A stretch of DNA of 64,000 nucleotides, taken from assembly GCF_900626075.1 (NCBI RefSeq), contig NZ_UYZY01000009.1, forward strand, positions 1 through 64,000. Reading direction: 5' to 3'. The stretch is from Clostridium transplantifaecale (lineage in GTDB: Bacteria > Bacillota > Clostridia > Lachnospirales > Lachnospiraceae). How positions within the stretch are numbered: position 1 is the stretch's first letter; every line of letters begins with the position of its first letter. Under the pieces are notes generated by a model. That model saw only the letters and a program-made list of their open reading frames with translations. It made no database searches and was not told the DNA's origin. This document shows, in pieces, positions 25,825-33,275 of the stretch. Made by a program: the position numbers and the translations under genes.

Positions 25825-25872
25825 AGACAGAAGGCAGGTATAGGAACATACCGGAGCCTTCTGTCTTTTTTT
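25825..25872 (+). terminator. Main attenuator terminator before the ABC-F gene
   Basis: AGACAGAAGGC (25825-25835) pairs perfectly with GCCTTCTGTCT (25856-25866), with an inner GGTAT/ATACC stem, followed by a run of seven T. It lies only 48 nt before the ABC-F ATG, so transcription reaching the gene must pass it. This is the expected position for an antibiotic-responsive attenuator. Confidence 0.92.
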
Positions 25873-25919
25873 ATTATTATATCATAGGGAAGTTAGGCGC
25901 AAGAGAAAGGATTATTATC

Positions 25920-27458
25920 ATGAGCTTATTAGAAATTACAGAATTATCTCATACATTTGGTGAGAATGAGTTATATAGAAATGCGGAGCTGGCCCTGAAC
26001 AAGGGGGAGCATATCGGAATTGTGGGGCAGAACGGGGCCGGAAAAAGCACTCTGATCAAGATATGTACGGAGCTGGTTATCCCGGACAACGGGCGCGTCG
26101 TTTGGCAGCCTAATGTGACCGCGGGCTATCTGGATCAATATGCCGAAACGGAAAAGCAGATGACGATGAGAGAACTGCTAAAATCGGCTTTCCGGAATTT
26201 ATATCAGATCGAACAGAAAATGAACCTCCTCTATGAGGAGGCGGCGTGCGGAAATACAAAGGCGTTTAATATGGCGGCAAGATATGGAGAGCAGCTGGAA
26301 AACCTTGACTTTTATTCCATTGACACAAAGATTGACCAGGTGACGGAAGGTCTTGGCCTCCTTGCCATAGGACTTGACAGACCTATCGGGGAGATGAGCG
26401 GCGGACAGAGGGCAAAAGCAATTCTTGCCAAACTCCTGCTTGAAAAGCCGGACGTACTGCTTCTGGACGAACCCACTAACTTTTTAGACCGGGAACATGT
26501 CACATGGCTGGCCAGCTACCTGTCGGGTCTGGAAAATGCCTTCATGGTCGTCTCACACGATTATGACTTTCTGGAGAAAATTTCCAACCGTATCTGCGAC
26601 ATAGACAACGGAAAAATTGCAAAATATTATGGAACTTATTCCGAGTTCTTAAGAAAGAAAACATTGCTGCGGGAGGATTATATCCGCCAGTACTCCGCAC
26701 AGAGAAAAGAGATTAAAAAGACGGAGGAATTTATCCGGAAAAATGCGGCGGGAAGGAAGGCGAAGATGGCGAGGGGAAGGCAGAAACAGTTGGACCGGAT
26801 GGATAAGATGGATGCGCTGGAAGAGAAGGAGATTAAACCGTTTTTCCATTTTCCCGCCTTACCTTTGACGGATACGGAGCATCTGTGTGCAAAACATTTA
26901 TCCGTGGGATATCATTATCCTGTCCTGAAAGACATCAACTTTTCCGTTAAAGGGGGGCAAAAGGTCGTAATCACCGGATTTAACGGAATTGGTAAATCGA
27001 CGCTCTTAAAAACTCTGGTGGGGCAGATTGATGCACTGCAGGGAAGTTTTTCCTTTTCGGATCAGGTGAGGCTGGGATATTATGAGCAGGATTTGGCGTG
27101 GGAAGATGCGGACAGGACGCCGATGCAGATTGTCTCCGATCAGTATCCGGAACTTGTTAATAAAGAGATACGAAAACGGCTGGCGCGCTGCGGTATTTCC
27201 AGCAGACATGCCATGCAGCCCGTCGGCACGCTGAGCGGGGGTGAGCAGGCGAAGGTGAAAATGTGCCTGCTCACATCAACGCCTTATAATTTTGTTATTC
27301 TGGACGAACCGACCAATCACCTGGATCTTTTGTCCAAGGAGGCATTAAAAACCGCATTGACGGAATTTGCAGGAACCGTGCTGCTGGTATCACATGAAGA
27401 AAAATTTTATAAGGATTGGACGCAGAAAGTAATTGACATTTCAGACGTGGTTAAGTAA
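25920..27458 (+). CDS. ABC-F family ATPase, probable ribosomal protection protein
   Basis: Soluble twin-ATPase protein of 512 residues, without membrane domains. First domain: Walker A GQNGAGKST (36-44), signature MSGGQ (159-163), LLLDEPT (180-186). Second domain: GFNGIGKST (353-361), LSGGEQ (438-443), ILDEPTNHLD (460-469). A Lys/Arg-rich linker of about 80 residues (240-325) includes REDYIRQYSAQRKEI and GRKAKMARGRQKQ, the part that reaches into the ribosome in this family. The start is ATG 25920, preceded by GAAAGGA; the open frame to 25776 runs through the terminators and is not coding. ABC-F proteins either tune translation or dislodge ribosome-targeting antibiotics; the inducible leader favours the second. 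Drug spectrum cannot be read from sequence alone. Confidence 0.9.
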   Translation: MSLLEITELSHTFGENELYRNAELALNKGEHIGIVGQNGAGKSTLIKICTELVIPDNGRVVWQPNVTAGYLDQYAETEKQMTMRELLKSAFRNLYQIEQKMNLLYEEAACGNTKAFNMAARYGEQLENLDFYSIDTKIDQVTEGLGLLAIGLDRPIGEMSGGQRAKAILAKLLLEKPDVLLLDEPTNFLDREHVTWLASYLSGLENAFMVVSHDYDFLEKISNRICDIDNGKIAKYYGTYSEFLRKKTLLREDYIRQYSAQRKEIKKTEEFIRKNAAGRKAKMARGRQKQLDRMDKMDALEEKEIKPFFHFPALPLTDTEHLCAKHLSVGYHYPVLKDINFSVKGGQKVVITGFNGIGKSTLLKTLVGQIDALQGSFSFSDQVRLGYYEQDLAWEDADRTPMQIVSDQYPELVNKEIRKRLARCGISSRHAMQPVGTLSGGEQAKVKMCLLTSTPYNFVILDEPTNHLDLLSKEALKTALTEFAGTVLLVSHEEKFYKDWTQKVIDISDVVK

Positions 27459-27663
27459 GCTCTGCCGCCGGGGATAGGAGAGGCAGGTGAATAATGGAAA
27501 ATTGATTTCATTGGCCTGCGGTTTGGAACGAAACAGGTGAAAGATTGTTTTTATTTCAATAATTTGAAAAAAAGTTGAAAAAAATATAAAATTCTGTCAC
27601 AAATTGTCTTGTAAAAACGTTTAATATATAAGGGATGACTCATCACCCCTCCAATCCTACTTT

Positions 27664-27711
27664 GGCTCCGGTCCCTCAACCGGAGCCTTTTGCCGTCCAG
27701 CGGCAGTTTTT
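27664..27711. terminator. Terminator pair between ABC-F and MerR genes
   Basis: GGCTCCGGT/ACCGGAGCC (27664-27687) is followed by TTTT, then TGCCG/CGGCA (27691-27705) by GTTTTTATTTT. Both are oriented for the plus strand and end the ABC-F transcript; the stems could also stop the convergent MerR transcript. The preceding 27470-27640 is AT-rich, with no gene recognised. Confidence 0.75.
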
Positions 27712-27725
27712 ATTTTATGAATAGT

Positions 27726-27785
27726 GGTCTGTGCACGGAATATGCGGTCTGTGCACACAGTATACGGTCTGTATACAGAACATGA
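27726..27785. repeat. Three 20-bp tandem repeats
   Basis: Three contiguous units of exactly 20 bp, each starting GGTCTGT: 27726-27745, 27746-27765 and 27766-27785. The second differs from the first mainly in the last eight bases. They sit just 3' of the MerR/TipAS stop, between it and the terminators. Too few for a CRISPR array and without spacers; probably a small expanded repeat. Confidence 0.75.
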
Positions 27786-27788
27786 GGG

Positions 27789-28529
27789 CTATGCCTGATT
27801 ACCGGTATAGATGTCAATCGCCCGTGAGGTGAAATCAGCAGTTCCTTTTCCGCCCTTGCCGTCTATTGTTTCCGTGAAGACTCCGCCTCCGGCATACATT
27901 TTTCCCAGCTCTTCTAATATTTCGGGGGTACAGTTGTAAAAGTGTTCCGTGATAAAATCCCTGAGTTTCTGTACCTGCCCCTGAACCTCTGGGGAATCGG
28001 GGGAACCGTTTTGGGCCTTCAGTTCTCCGAATTTACGGAAAAGTTCCATAAAATCATGATTAATCTCATCGTATTCTTCGGGGCTGCGGTCCCGTGTTTT
28101 TTCTTCAAATTCTTTATAGGCAGCCGTTTTACCCCAGGCGGCCTTGGCCTGCGCTGCATACTCATCAATTTTCTTTGCGTCAAATGCTGTAAAATCCAAA
28201 TTTCTCACTCCTGTCATACGAATTCCACGAGCCATGTCGATCAGGTTCTCCAGGTGCTCTTTTTGAAGCAGCAGAAGATTCAGCTGCTGTTCCAGGGCCA
28301 GATTGCGATCAAAATCCGGGCTGTCCAGAATACGCCTGATTTCCTTTAAAGGAAACTGCAGTTCTTTAAACAGAAGAATATGTTGCAGCCGTTCTAGGGC
28401 CGCATCGTCATACAGCCTGTAACCGGACCCGGTGACCTGCGCAGGTTTTAACAGTCCGATTGAATCATAATAGTGTAAGGCACGTGCGCTTACACCGGTC
28501 AGTGCGCTCACTTCATTTACTGTTTTCAT
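27789..28529 (-). CDS. MerR-family regulator with TipAS-type ligand domain
   Basis: Regulator of 246 residues. The N-terminal MerR winged helix (1-70) has VSALTGVSARALHYYDSIGLL and GYRLYDDAALERLQHI. A coiled-coil dimerisation helix follows (about 75-115), then a C-terminal TipAS/antibiotic-recognition domain (about 120-240), recognised by the EYDEINHDFMELFRKFGEL helix and the HFYNCTPEILEELGKMY segment. TipA-type proteins bind thiopeptide-like or other drugs and activate their own and efflux promoters. The ATG at 28529 has GAGAGGAGGACAC upstream; the frame from 28637 runs through its own promoter. Convergent with the ABC-F gene. Confidence 0.9.
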   Translation of the reverse strand: MKTVNEVSALTGVSARALHYYDSIGLLKPAQVTGSGYRLYDDAALERLQHILLFKELQFPLKEIRRILDSPDFDRNLALEQQLNLLLLQKEHLENLIDMARGIRMTGVRNLDFTAFDAKKIDEYAAQAKAAWGKTAAYKEFEEKTRDRSPEEYDEINHDFMELFRKFGELKAQNGSPDSPEVQGQVQKLRDFITEHFYNCTPEILEELGKMYAGGGVFTETIDGKGGKGTADFTSRAIDIYTGNQA

Positions 28530-28555
28530 TGAGTGTCCTCCTCTCGTGTGATTAT

Positions 28556-28586
28556 AGGATACACTATGACGTAAGGTAGGAGTCAA
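28556..28586 (-). promoter_or_regulatory. MerR-type promoter with 19-bp spacer
   Basis: On the minus strand, TTGACT (28581-28586) and TATCCT (28556-28561) are separated by 19 bp. An overlong spacer is the hallmark of promoters activated by MerR-family proteins through DNA twisting. It lies 27 bp before the MerR/TipAS start, implying autoregulation. Confidence 0.7.
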
Positions 28587-28704
28587 GGAAAATCCTGATG
28601 AAATTTCAGGAAAAAGCTGGCGGGAAATATCAGGCAAAATGATACGGATAATAATACAGAACTATGCATCACGACAACTTTCTTTGCAATATTGATAATT
28701 TCAC

Positions 28705-28743
28705 TTGATTACAAATGTATACTATAGTACTATAAAATATAGT
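28705..28743 (+). promoter_or_regulatory. Promoter and palindromic operator candidate of the PadR gene
   Basis: TTGATT (28705-28710) and TACTAT (28728-28733) are 17 bp apart. ACTATAGT at 28721-28728 is a perfect palindrome, and ACTATA recurs as TATAGT at 28738-28743. PadR regulators commonly repress their own promoter through such AT-rich dyads; binding here is inferred. Confidence 0.45.
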
Positions 28744-28803
28744 TAATGAAACAAAACATATGCGGCGCAGCAGCGGCCGGAACATAGAAAAGTGAGGTGA
28801 AAC

Positions 28804-29325
28804 ATGGCGGCAATTGATTTAATTGTATTGGGAATGATAAAAGCGCAGCCGCAGAGTGCCTATGAACTGCAGAAGAATGTGGAGTACAGGAACATTTCCA
28901 AATGGGTAAAGGTCAGCACTCCTTCTATTTATAAGAAGGTGGTGCAGCTGGAAGAAAAGGGCGATATTGCCGGGAACATTGTAAAAGAGGGAAAGATGCC
29001 GGAGAAAACGGTTTACCGGATTACGGAAGCGGGGGAGAAACATTTCCTGAAGCTGATGGAGGAGACAGCAAGCCAGTCCGTCCGCCTTTTCCTGGATTTT
29101 AATGCGGTGATTATGAGCCTTGATTTTGTGCCTGAAGAATCCAGGGGAGAGCTGACCGGACGGATTCAGGATGAGATTCAGATAATGAAGGACACGGTGG
29201 AAGAGAAGATGTCAGAGAGGAGCCATGCCCCGTTAACCGGCATGGCGATTCTGGAACAGCAGTATATGCTGTTTGATGTTTTGGGAAAATGGATGGAGAG
29301 TTTCAGGAAGGACTATCTGAAATAG
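28804..29325 (+). CDS. PadR-family transcriptional regulator
   Basis: Regulator of 173 residues. The N-terminal PadR winged helix (about 1-85) has LIVLGMIKAQPQSAYELQK and VSTPSIYKKVVQLEEKGDI, and the C-terminal Vir_act_alpha helix bundle (about 95-170) allows dimerisation. PadR proteins repress stress or efflux genes and release DNA on ligand binding. GTGAGGTGAAAC precedes the start. It is followed at 38 nt by the DUF3795 gene with its own GGAGG, so it may be first in an operon with DUF3795, MerR and TrmO genes. Confidence 0.9.
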   Translation: MAAIDLIVLGMIKAQPQSAYELQKNVEYRNISKWVKVSTPSIYKKVVQLEEKGDIAGNIVKEGKMPEKTVYRITEAGEKHFLKLMEETASQSVRLFLDFNAVIMSLDFVPEESRGELTGRIQDEIQIMKDTVEEKMSERSHAPLTGMAILEQQYMLFDVLGKWMESFRKDYLK

Positions 29326-29362
29326 CGTTTTCAAATTTTCAAATGTACAAAGGAGGAAAGAA

Positions 29363-29629
29363 ATGTTTGAGTCAAGATGCGGAGTTTGCTGTAACGATTG
29401 TGAGAGAAAGGAAGCAGTGCACTGTACGGGATGCACCAATATGGAAAAGACGTTCTGGGGCGGCGTATGTGAAGTGAAAGCGTGCTGCGAGAACAGATCG
29501 CTGAACCATTGCGGGGAATGTCCCGATTTTCCATGCAGCATGGAGGCGGAGATGGGAAAAGACATGGGTTTTGACCCGGCGCCCCGCCTTGAACAGTGCA
29601 GAAAGTGGGCAGAGGAAAGTCATGTTTAA
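29363..29629 (+). CDS. DUF3795 cysteine-rich protein
   Basis: Small protein of 88 residues with about a dozen cysteines. N-terminal CGVCCNDC and CTGC, a middle CEVKACC and the later HCGECPDFPC pattern match DUF3795. Cys spacing suggests zinc or iron-sulfur binding; family function is unknown. AAAGGAGGAAAG precedes the start. Its last codons overlap the start of the MerR gene by 8 nt, so translation is coupled. Confidence 0.88.
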   Translation: MFESRCGVCCNDCERKEAVHCTGCTNMEKTFWGGVCEVKACCENRSLNHCGECPDFPCSMEAEMGKDMGFDPAPRLEQCRKWAEESHV

Positions 29630-30464
29630 AATCGGAGAATTTTCCAGGCTGACCCAGGTGTCGGTCAGGATGCTCAGGTATTATGACGAAATGGGCCTGT
29701 TAAAGCCCGCCCATATTGATTCCTGGACCGGGTACCGCATGTATTCGGTGGAACAGATCCCGTTGCTGAATAAGATTTTATACCTGAGGGACAGCGGTTT
29801 TGGCGTTGCGGAGATTGCATCGGCGCTGGCTTGCAGGGATAACAGCCTGATTACAAAACAGCTGGATGGTAAATATGAGGAGATATGTAAAACGATACGG
29901 GATGAGCAGGAGAAGCTGGAGAAGATAAAACTGGCCAAAAAAGAAATTCTGTATGGAACCGGCGAGATGCACTACAATGTTGCAATCAAATCTATCCCGG
30001 AGTATCAGGTGCTTTCCCTGCGGAAGAAAATTCCGGATTATTACTGCGAAGGCGGGATGTGGCAGGAGATGAGCGCTTTTGCCCGGGAGCAGCGGATATC
30101 GGTGTCGGGAGAGTCTTTTTCCATCTATCACGACATGGAATTCAAGGAACGTGATGTCGACGTTGAGCTGTGCGCCCGGGTCACAAAAACCGGCAGGGAC
30201 GGCAGCGGTTTTACCTACCGGATGACTGAAGCGGTGCCGTCCATGGCCTGCACGATGGTGTACGGGGATTTTTCCAATATTGCGGGGGCTTATCTGTCTT
30301 TTGCCAGGTGGCTCCAGGATAACAGCCAGTACAGAATGTACGGACAAAACAGGCAGATTGTCCACCGCGGTCCCTGGAATGAAGAAAATCCGGAGAATTA
30401 TCTGGTGGAGATCCAGATTCCGATTAAAAAACAGGGAGAAAACCGGGAACCGGATTTTTCTTGA
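29622..30464 (+). CDS. MerR-family regulator with GyrI-like effector domain (BmrR-like)
   Basis: Regulator of 280 residues. A MerR helix-turn-helix (1-70: IGEFSRLTQVSVRMLRYYDEM, GYRMYSVEQ) is followed by a coiled coil (about 80-118) and a C-terminal GyrI-like domain (about 125-275) starting NVAIKSIPEYQVLSL. The same arrangement is found in BmrR, which binds lipophilic cations and activates multidrug efflux. The ATG at 29622 overlaps the DUF3795 stop and has AGAGGAAAG upstream; the longer frame from 29571 lies inside DUF3795. It is one of four GyrI-like proteins in this window. Target promoters not identified. Confidence 0.9.
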   Translation: MFKIGEFSRLTQVSVRMLRYYDEMGLLKPAHIDSWTGYRMYSVEQIPLLNKILYLRDSGFGVAEIASALACRDNSLITKQLDGKYEEICKTIRDEQEKLEKIKLAKKEILYGTGEMHYNVAIKSIPEYQVLSLRKKIPDYYCEGGMWQEMSAFAREQRISVSGESFSIYHDMEFKERDVDVELCARVTKTGRDGSGFTYRMTEAVPSMACTMVYGDFSNIAGAYLSFARWLQDNSQYRMYGQNRQIVHRGPWNEENPENYLVEIQIPIKKQGENREPDFS

Positions 30465-30523
30465 CTCTCACACGGTGTCAGGGCCTAATATGGATTTACA
30501 GAAAATGAAAAACAGGAGGAAAA

Positions 30524-31003
30524 ATGATGACAGAATTTAAGGTAAATCCGATTGGGGTAATTCACAGTGACGACAGCGGCTCGACGATTGAACTTTACCC
30601 GGAATACCGCCCTGCACTTCAGGCGCTGGACGGATTCAGTTACATCAATGTAATCTGGTGGTTCGACGGCTGTGATAATGAGATGGCCAGATCGGTACTG
30701 ACGGTGGAGCAGCCCTATAAAAAGTCTCCGGAGATAGTGGGAATATTTGCCACAAGATCGCCTGCCCGGCCGAATCCCATTGCGCTGACCGCGGTGGAAG
30801 TGATTCAGATTGATTATGAGAACGGCATCATCAGGATTGCTTATACCGACGCCAACGACGGCACGCCGGTTCTGGATCTCAAGCCGTATACACCAAGCAT
30901 CGACAGGGTGGAATCCCCGGATGTCCCGGACTGGTGTGCACACTGGCCAAAGAACGTAGAGGAGTCCGGTGATTTTGACTGGGGAAATGAGTTTAATTTT
31001 TAG
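30524..31003 (+). CDS. TrmO/TsaA-family tRNA t6A37 methyltransferase
   Basis: Protein of 159 residues of the TsaA/TrmO (VirR/YaeB) family. It uses S-adenosylmethionine to N6-methylate threonylcarbamoyladenosine at position 37 of certain tRNAs. Family marks are the opening FKVNPIGVIHSD, the strand-loop FATRSPARPNPIALTAVEV that binds the cofactor, and the later LDLKPYTPSID. It is shorter than the E. coli enzyme (about 235 residues) because it lacks the C-terminal extension, as in many Firmicutes and archaeal forms. CAGGAGGAAAA precedes the start, 59 nt after the MerR gene. Some members act on other substrates, so the exact target is not certain. Confidence 0.88.
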   Translation: MMTEFKVNPIGVIHSDDSGSTIELYPEYRPALQALDGFSYINVIWWFDGCDNEMARSVLTVEQPYKKSPEIVGIFATRSPARPNPIALTAVEVIQIDYENGIIRIAYTDANDGTPVLDLKPYTPSIDRVESPDVPDWCAHWPKNVEESGDFDWGNEFNF

Positions 31004-31082
31004 TCGGACAAAGAGGACCTGAGAAAAGTAGCAAAATTGAATACAAAAACCCAAGATAATAGCAGGAACGAGAAGGAATATT

Positions 31083-31134
31083 TTGCAGCACGGTATATTG
31101 TGATAATCACTATACCGTGCTGCAATTTGCTTTT
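31083..31134 (+). terminator. Strong terminator after trmO-like gene
   Basis: TTGCAGCACGGTATA (31083-31097) pairs perfectly with TATACCGTGCTGCAA (31111-31125), with GTGAT/ATCAC continuing the stem, and TTTGCTTTT follows. An extended -10 element, TGCTATAAT, lies just after it (31139-31147) and may start the next gene. Confidence 0.9.
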
Positions 31135-31174
31135 ATCTCTGCTATAATGACATCAGGAATAATTGAGGTGGAGT

Positions 31175-31543
31175 ATGAAAAAAGATACGGTTTTGAAATT
31201 TGTAGAAGCGATAAACAGACAGGATTTACCGTGCATTATTGAAATGATGTCGGAGGATTTTTATTTCATCGACACCTATGGCGGTAAAGCGGATAAGGAG
31301 CAGATGAAAACAGGCTGGCAGGGGTATTTTGATTGGTTTCCTGATTATCATATTGAAGTAGAGGATTACCTTGAAAATGAAAAGTTTGCAGTGATAATCG
31401 GAAAGGCCGGCGCGTCGTATCTGGGTGACGAAAGCAGGCATTGGGAATTTCCAGTCTGCTGGAAAGTGGTGGTTAGGGAAAGTCGGATTCAGCTCTGGCA
31501 GGTATTTTGTGATTCCAAAAAACAGTTGGATTCCATGCAATAA
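31175..31543 (+). CDS. NTF2-like/SnoaL-like protein
   Basis: Protein of 122 residues with the NTF2-like fold: the N-terminal helix KFVEAINRQDLPCIIEMMSEDFYF is followed by strand-rich sequence ending ESRIQLWQVFCD. The middle WQGYFDWFPDYHIEVEDYL segment matches SnoaL-type proteins. Members include isomerases, cyclases and binding proteins; the substrate cannot be told here. The ATG at 31175 is 3 nt after GAGGTGGAG; an upstream TTG is less likely. Single gene between a terminator and an unrelated hypothetical. Confidence 0.85.
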   Translation: MKKDTVLKFVEAINRQDLPCIIEMMSEDFYFIDTYGGKADKEQMKTGWQGYFDWFPDYHIEVEDYLENEKFAVIIGKAGASYLGDESRHWEFPVCWKVVVRESRIQLWQVFCDSKKQLDSMQ

Positions 31544-31599
31544 CCCGGCGGGCAGGACTAAATTTTGCAGAATGATATTTATAGAAGAAAGGTGATAAT

Positions 31600-32520
31600 A
31601 TGGAGCGGGTTTACTATAAACAGTTAATAGAGGGAGCGGCGATTCCCGCCATTATTCATAACAGCAGTTATTTTCTGATACAGATGGCAGTGTATGAGAA
31701 TGGAATTGTAAGCTGCTGGCACAAAAGCGATTTGCAACAGTTTCGGAGCGATTTGGAAAAGGGCTGGGTCGTACCTTCGGTACCGGCGGATGCGGAACTT
31801 TCCATAAACAATCTGGGCTGTTTCCCAATCCGAGAGGCCCGTTGGCTCTATAACAGGGAGGAATACTATCACCGCGTGGAAGAGGTGGTGCGTTCTCTTA
31901 ATCCGGAGCTGACAAATCTGTACCGGATGGCTCAGTGGGAGAAAGATAAATGGGAGAAAGCGCGTGTCCGGTGGACGGCCGATCCGACTCCCTGCAAATT
32001 AAAACCGGGCTGGTGTTATACCATGATTGACGGGGACAGCGGCTATATTTTCTACCGGCAGGAAGGCCGGCTGCATCTCACTCCACTCACCGTTTATGCG
32101 GACAAGACGGTCCGGCTGGGTTTAGTAAGTGACCGGTCCTACACTATGGAAGAGATAGAGGGACTTTTTGTACAGAAGATCCTCTCTACATCCCCTGAAG
32201 GTGAGGAATGGGTAGAAATCGACGGTTTAGGAAACGTGTTGTTAGCGCCGCCCGAGTACGGGGCGCTTCCGGTAGAGGAGAAACAGAAAGAAATCAACGA
32301 TACGATGTCCGGCCTGTCGGGGGAGAAGGATTCTTTAGACCGCTGCAGGCGCGCTCACTATCAATACCTGACCGACCCGAACGACTGGACGCGGGAAGAA
32401 CTGAGGAAAGCCTATGAGGCGGTTCCGGAACATCAGCGGATGTTTCTTGGAGATATGGATACGAGAGATAAGGATATTATCCGTATTCTTTACTCACCGG
32501 GCATAAAGCGGGAAGTTTAG
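31600..32520 (+). CDS. Hypothetical protein, no recognised family
   Basis: Unrecognised cytosolic protein of 306 residues. No signal peptide or hydrophobic segment is visible. It has aromatic-rich stretches such as IPAIIHNSSYFLIQMAVYENG and KPGWCYTMIDGDSGYIFYRQEGRL, which suggest two beta-rich modules, and a Glu/Arg-rich helical C-terminus. AGAAAGGTGATAAT precedes the start. I infer no function. Confidence 0.8.
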   Translation: MERVYYKQLIEGAAIPAIIHNSSYFLIQMAVYENGIVSCWHKSDLQQFRSDLEKGWVVPSVPADAELSINNLGCFPIREARWLYNREEYYHRVEEVVRSLNPELTNLYRMAQWEKDKWEKARVRWTADPTPCKLKPGWCYTMIDGDSGYIFYRQEGRLHLTPLTVYADKTVRLGLVSDRSYTMEEIEGLFVQKILSTSPEGEEWVEIDGLGNVLLAPPEYGALPVEEKQKEINDTMSGLSGEKDSLDRCRRAHYQYLTDPNDWTREELRKAYEAVPEHQRMFLGDMDTRDKDIIRILYSPGIKREV

Positions 32521-32609
32521 AGAATGACTTTATATCCTGCAGGTCATCCGGTGCGAAGAGGGTATGAACGGCGGGACAAAATAGACAGGGGCTAAGGAAG
32601 AAAATTGTT

Positions 32610-33164
32610 ATGACAGAAACAGAAAGACTGATTCTGATTATGCGGCCATTTAATAAGGATGATTTGGATATTATTATGGGGCTTTATTCGAATGATGAAA
32701 TCATGAGATATATGCCGGGTGACGTTATGGACGCAGATAAAGCACAAATGCATTTAGATAAAGTAGCAGGTGACTGGGAAGAGACACCGCAGGTGAATTT
32801 TGAAATGGCGGTAATTATAAAGGATAATCAGGAGAAAATTGGCCGTTCCAGAATTCACTTGGATTATGAAACCGATACGGCAATGATTGGCTGGCTGCTG
32901 TTGAAAAAGGAATGGGGAAAAGGTTATGCGTCGGAAATGACGCGTGCATTAATTGATTATAGTTTTGATGTTTTAAATGTGCACAGAGTCTGCGCCTTGT
33001 GCCACCCGGAGAATATTGCCTCATGGAAAGCTCTGGAAAAATGCGGCATGCGCAGAGAAGCGTATTATAGGCAGAAGTGCAGATATGTAAAGAACGACAA
33101 TATAATATGGGAGGATGAATTGGAATATGCCATACTAAAAACGGAAAGACAGATTCGGCATTAA
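32610..33164 (+). CDS. GNAT acetyltransferase, RimJ/RimL type
   Basis: Protein of 184 residues of the GNAT superfamily, subgroup Acetyltransf_3. Typical features are the opening TETERLILIMRPFNKDDLD, the acetyl-CoA site LLKKEWGKGYASEMTRALIDY (about 93-113) and the closing VHRVCALCHPENIASWKALEKCGM. Such enzymes acetylate ribosomal-protein N-termini, polyamines or small amines; no specific residue identifies the substrate. GGAAGAAAATTGTT precedes the start. Monocistronic by spacing. Confidence 0.92.
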   Translation: MTETERLILIMRPFNKDDLDIIMGLYSNDEIMRYMPGDVMDADKAQMHLDKVAGDWEETPQVNFEMAVIIKDNQEKIGRSRIHLDYETDTAMIGWLLLKKEWGKGYASEMTRALIDYSFDVLNVHRVCALCHPENIASWKALEKCGMRREAYYRQKCRYVKNDNIIWEDELEYAILKTERQIRH

Positions 33165-33275
33165 GAAATCTATGAAAATAAAAGATGTATATGGAAGGTA
33201 TACATAGCTTATTGGCCGGGGCATATTGCTAAATAACTACGGCGGCGGTATAATGGCTGCAGGAGGGGAGATAAA

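Noticed and set aside
27726..27785. Possible CRISPR array
   Set aside because: Only three 20-bp units directly adjoining each other, with no spacers and no cas genes.
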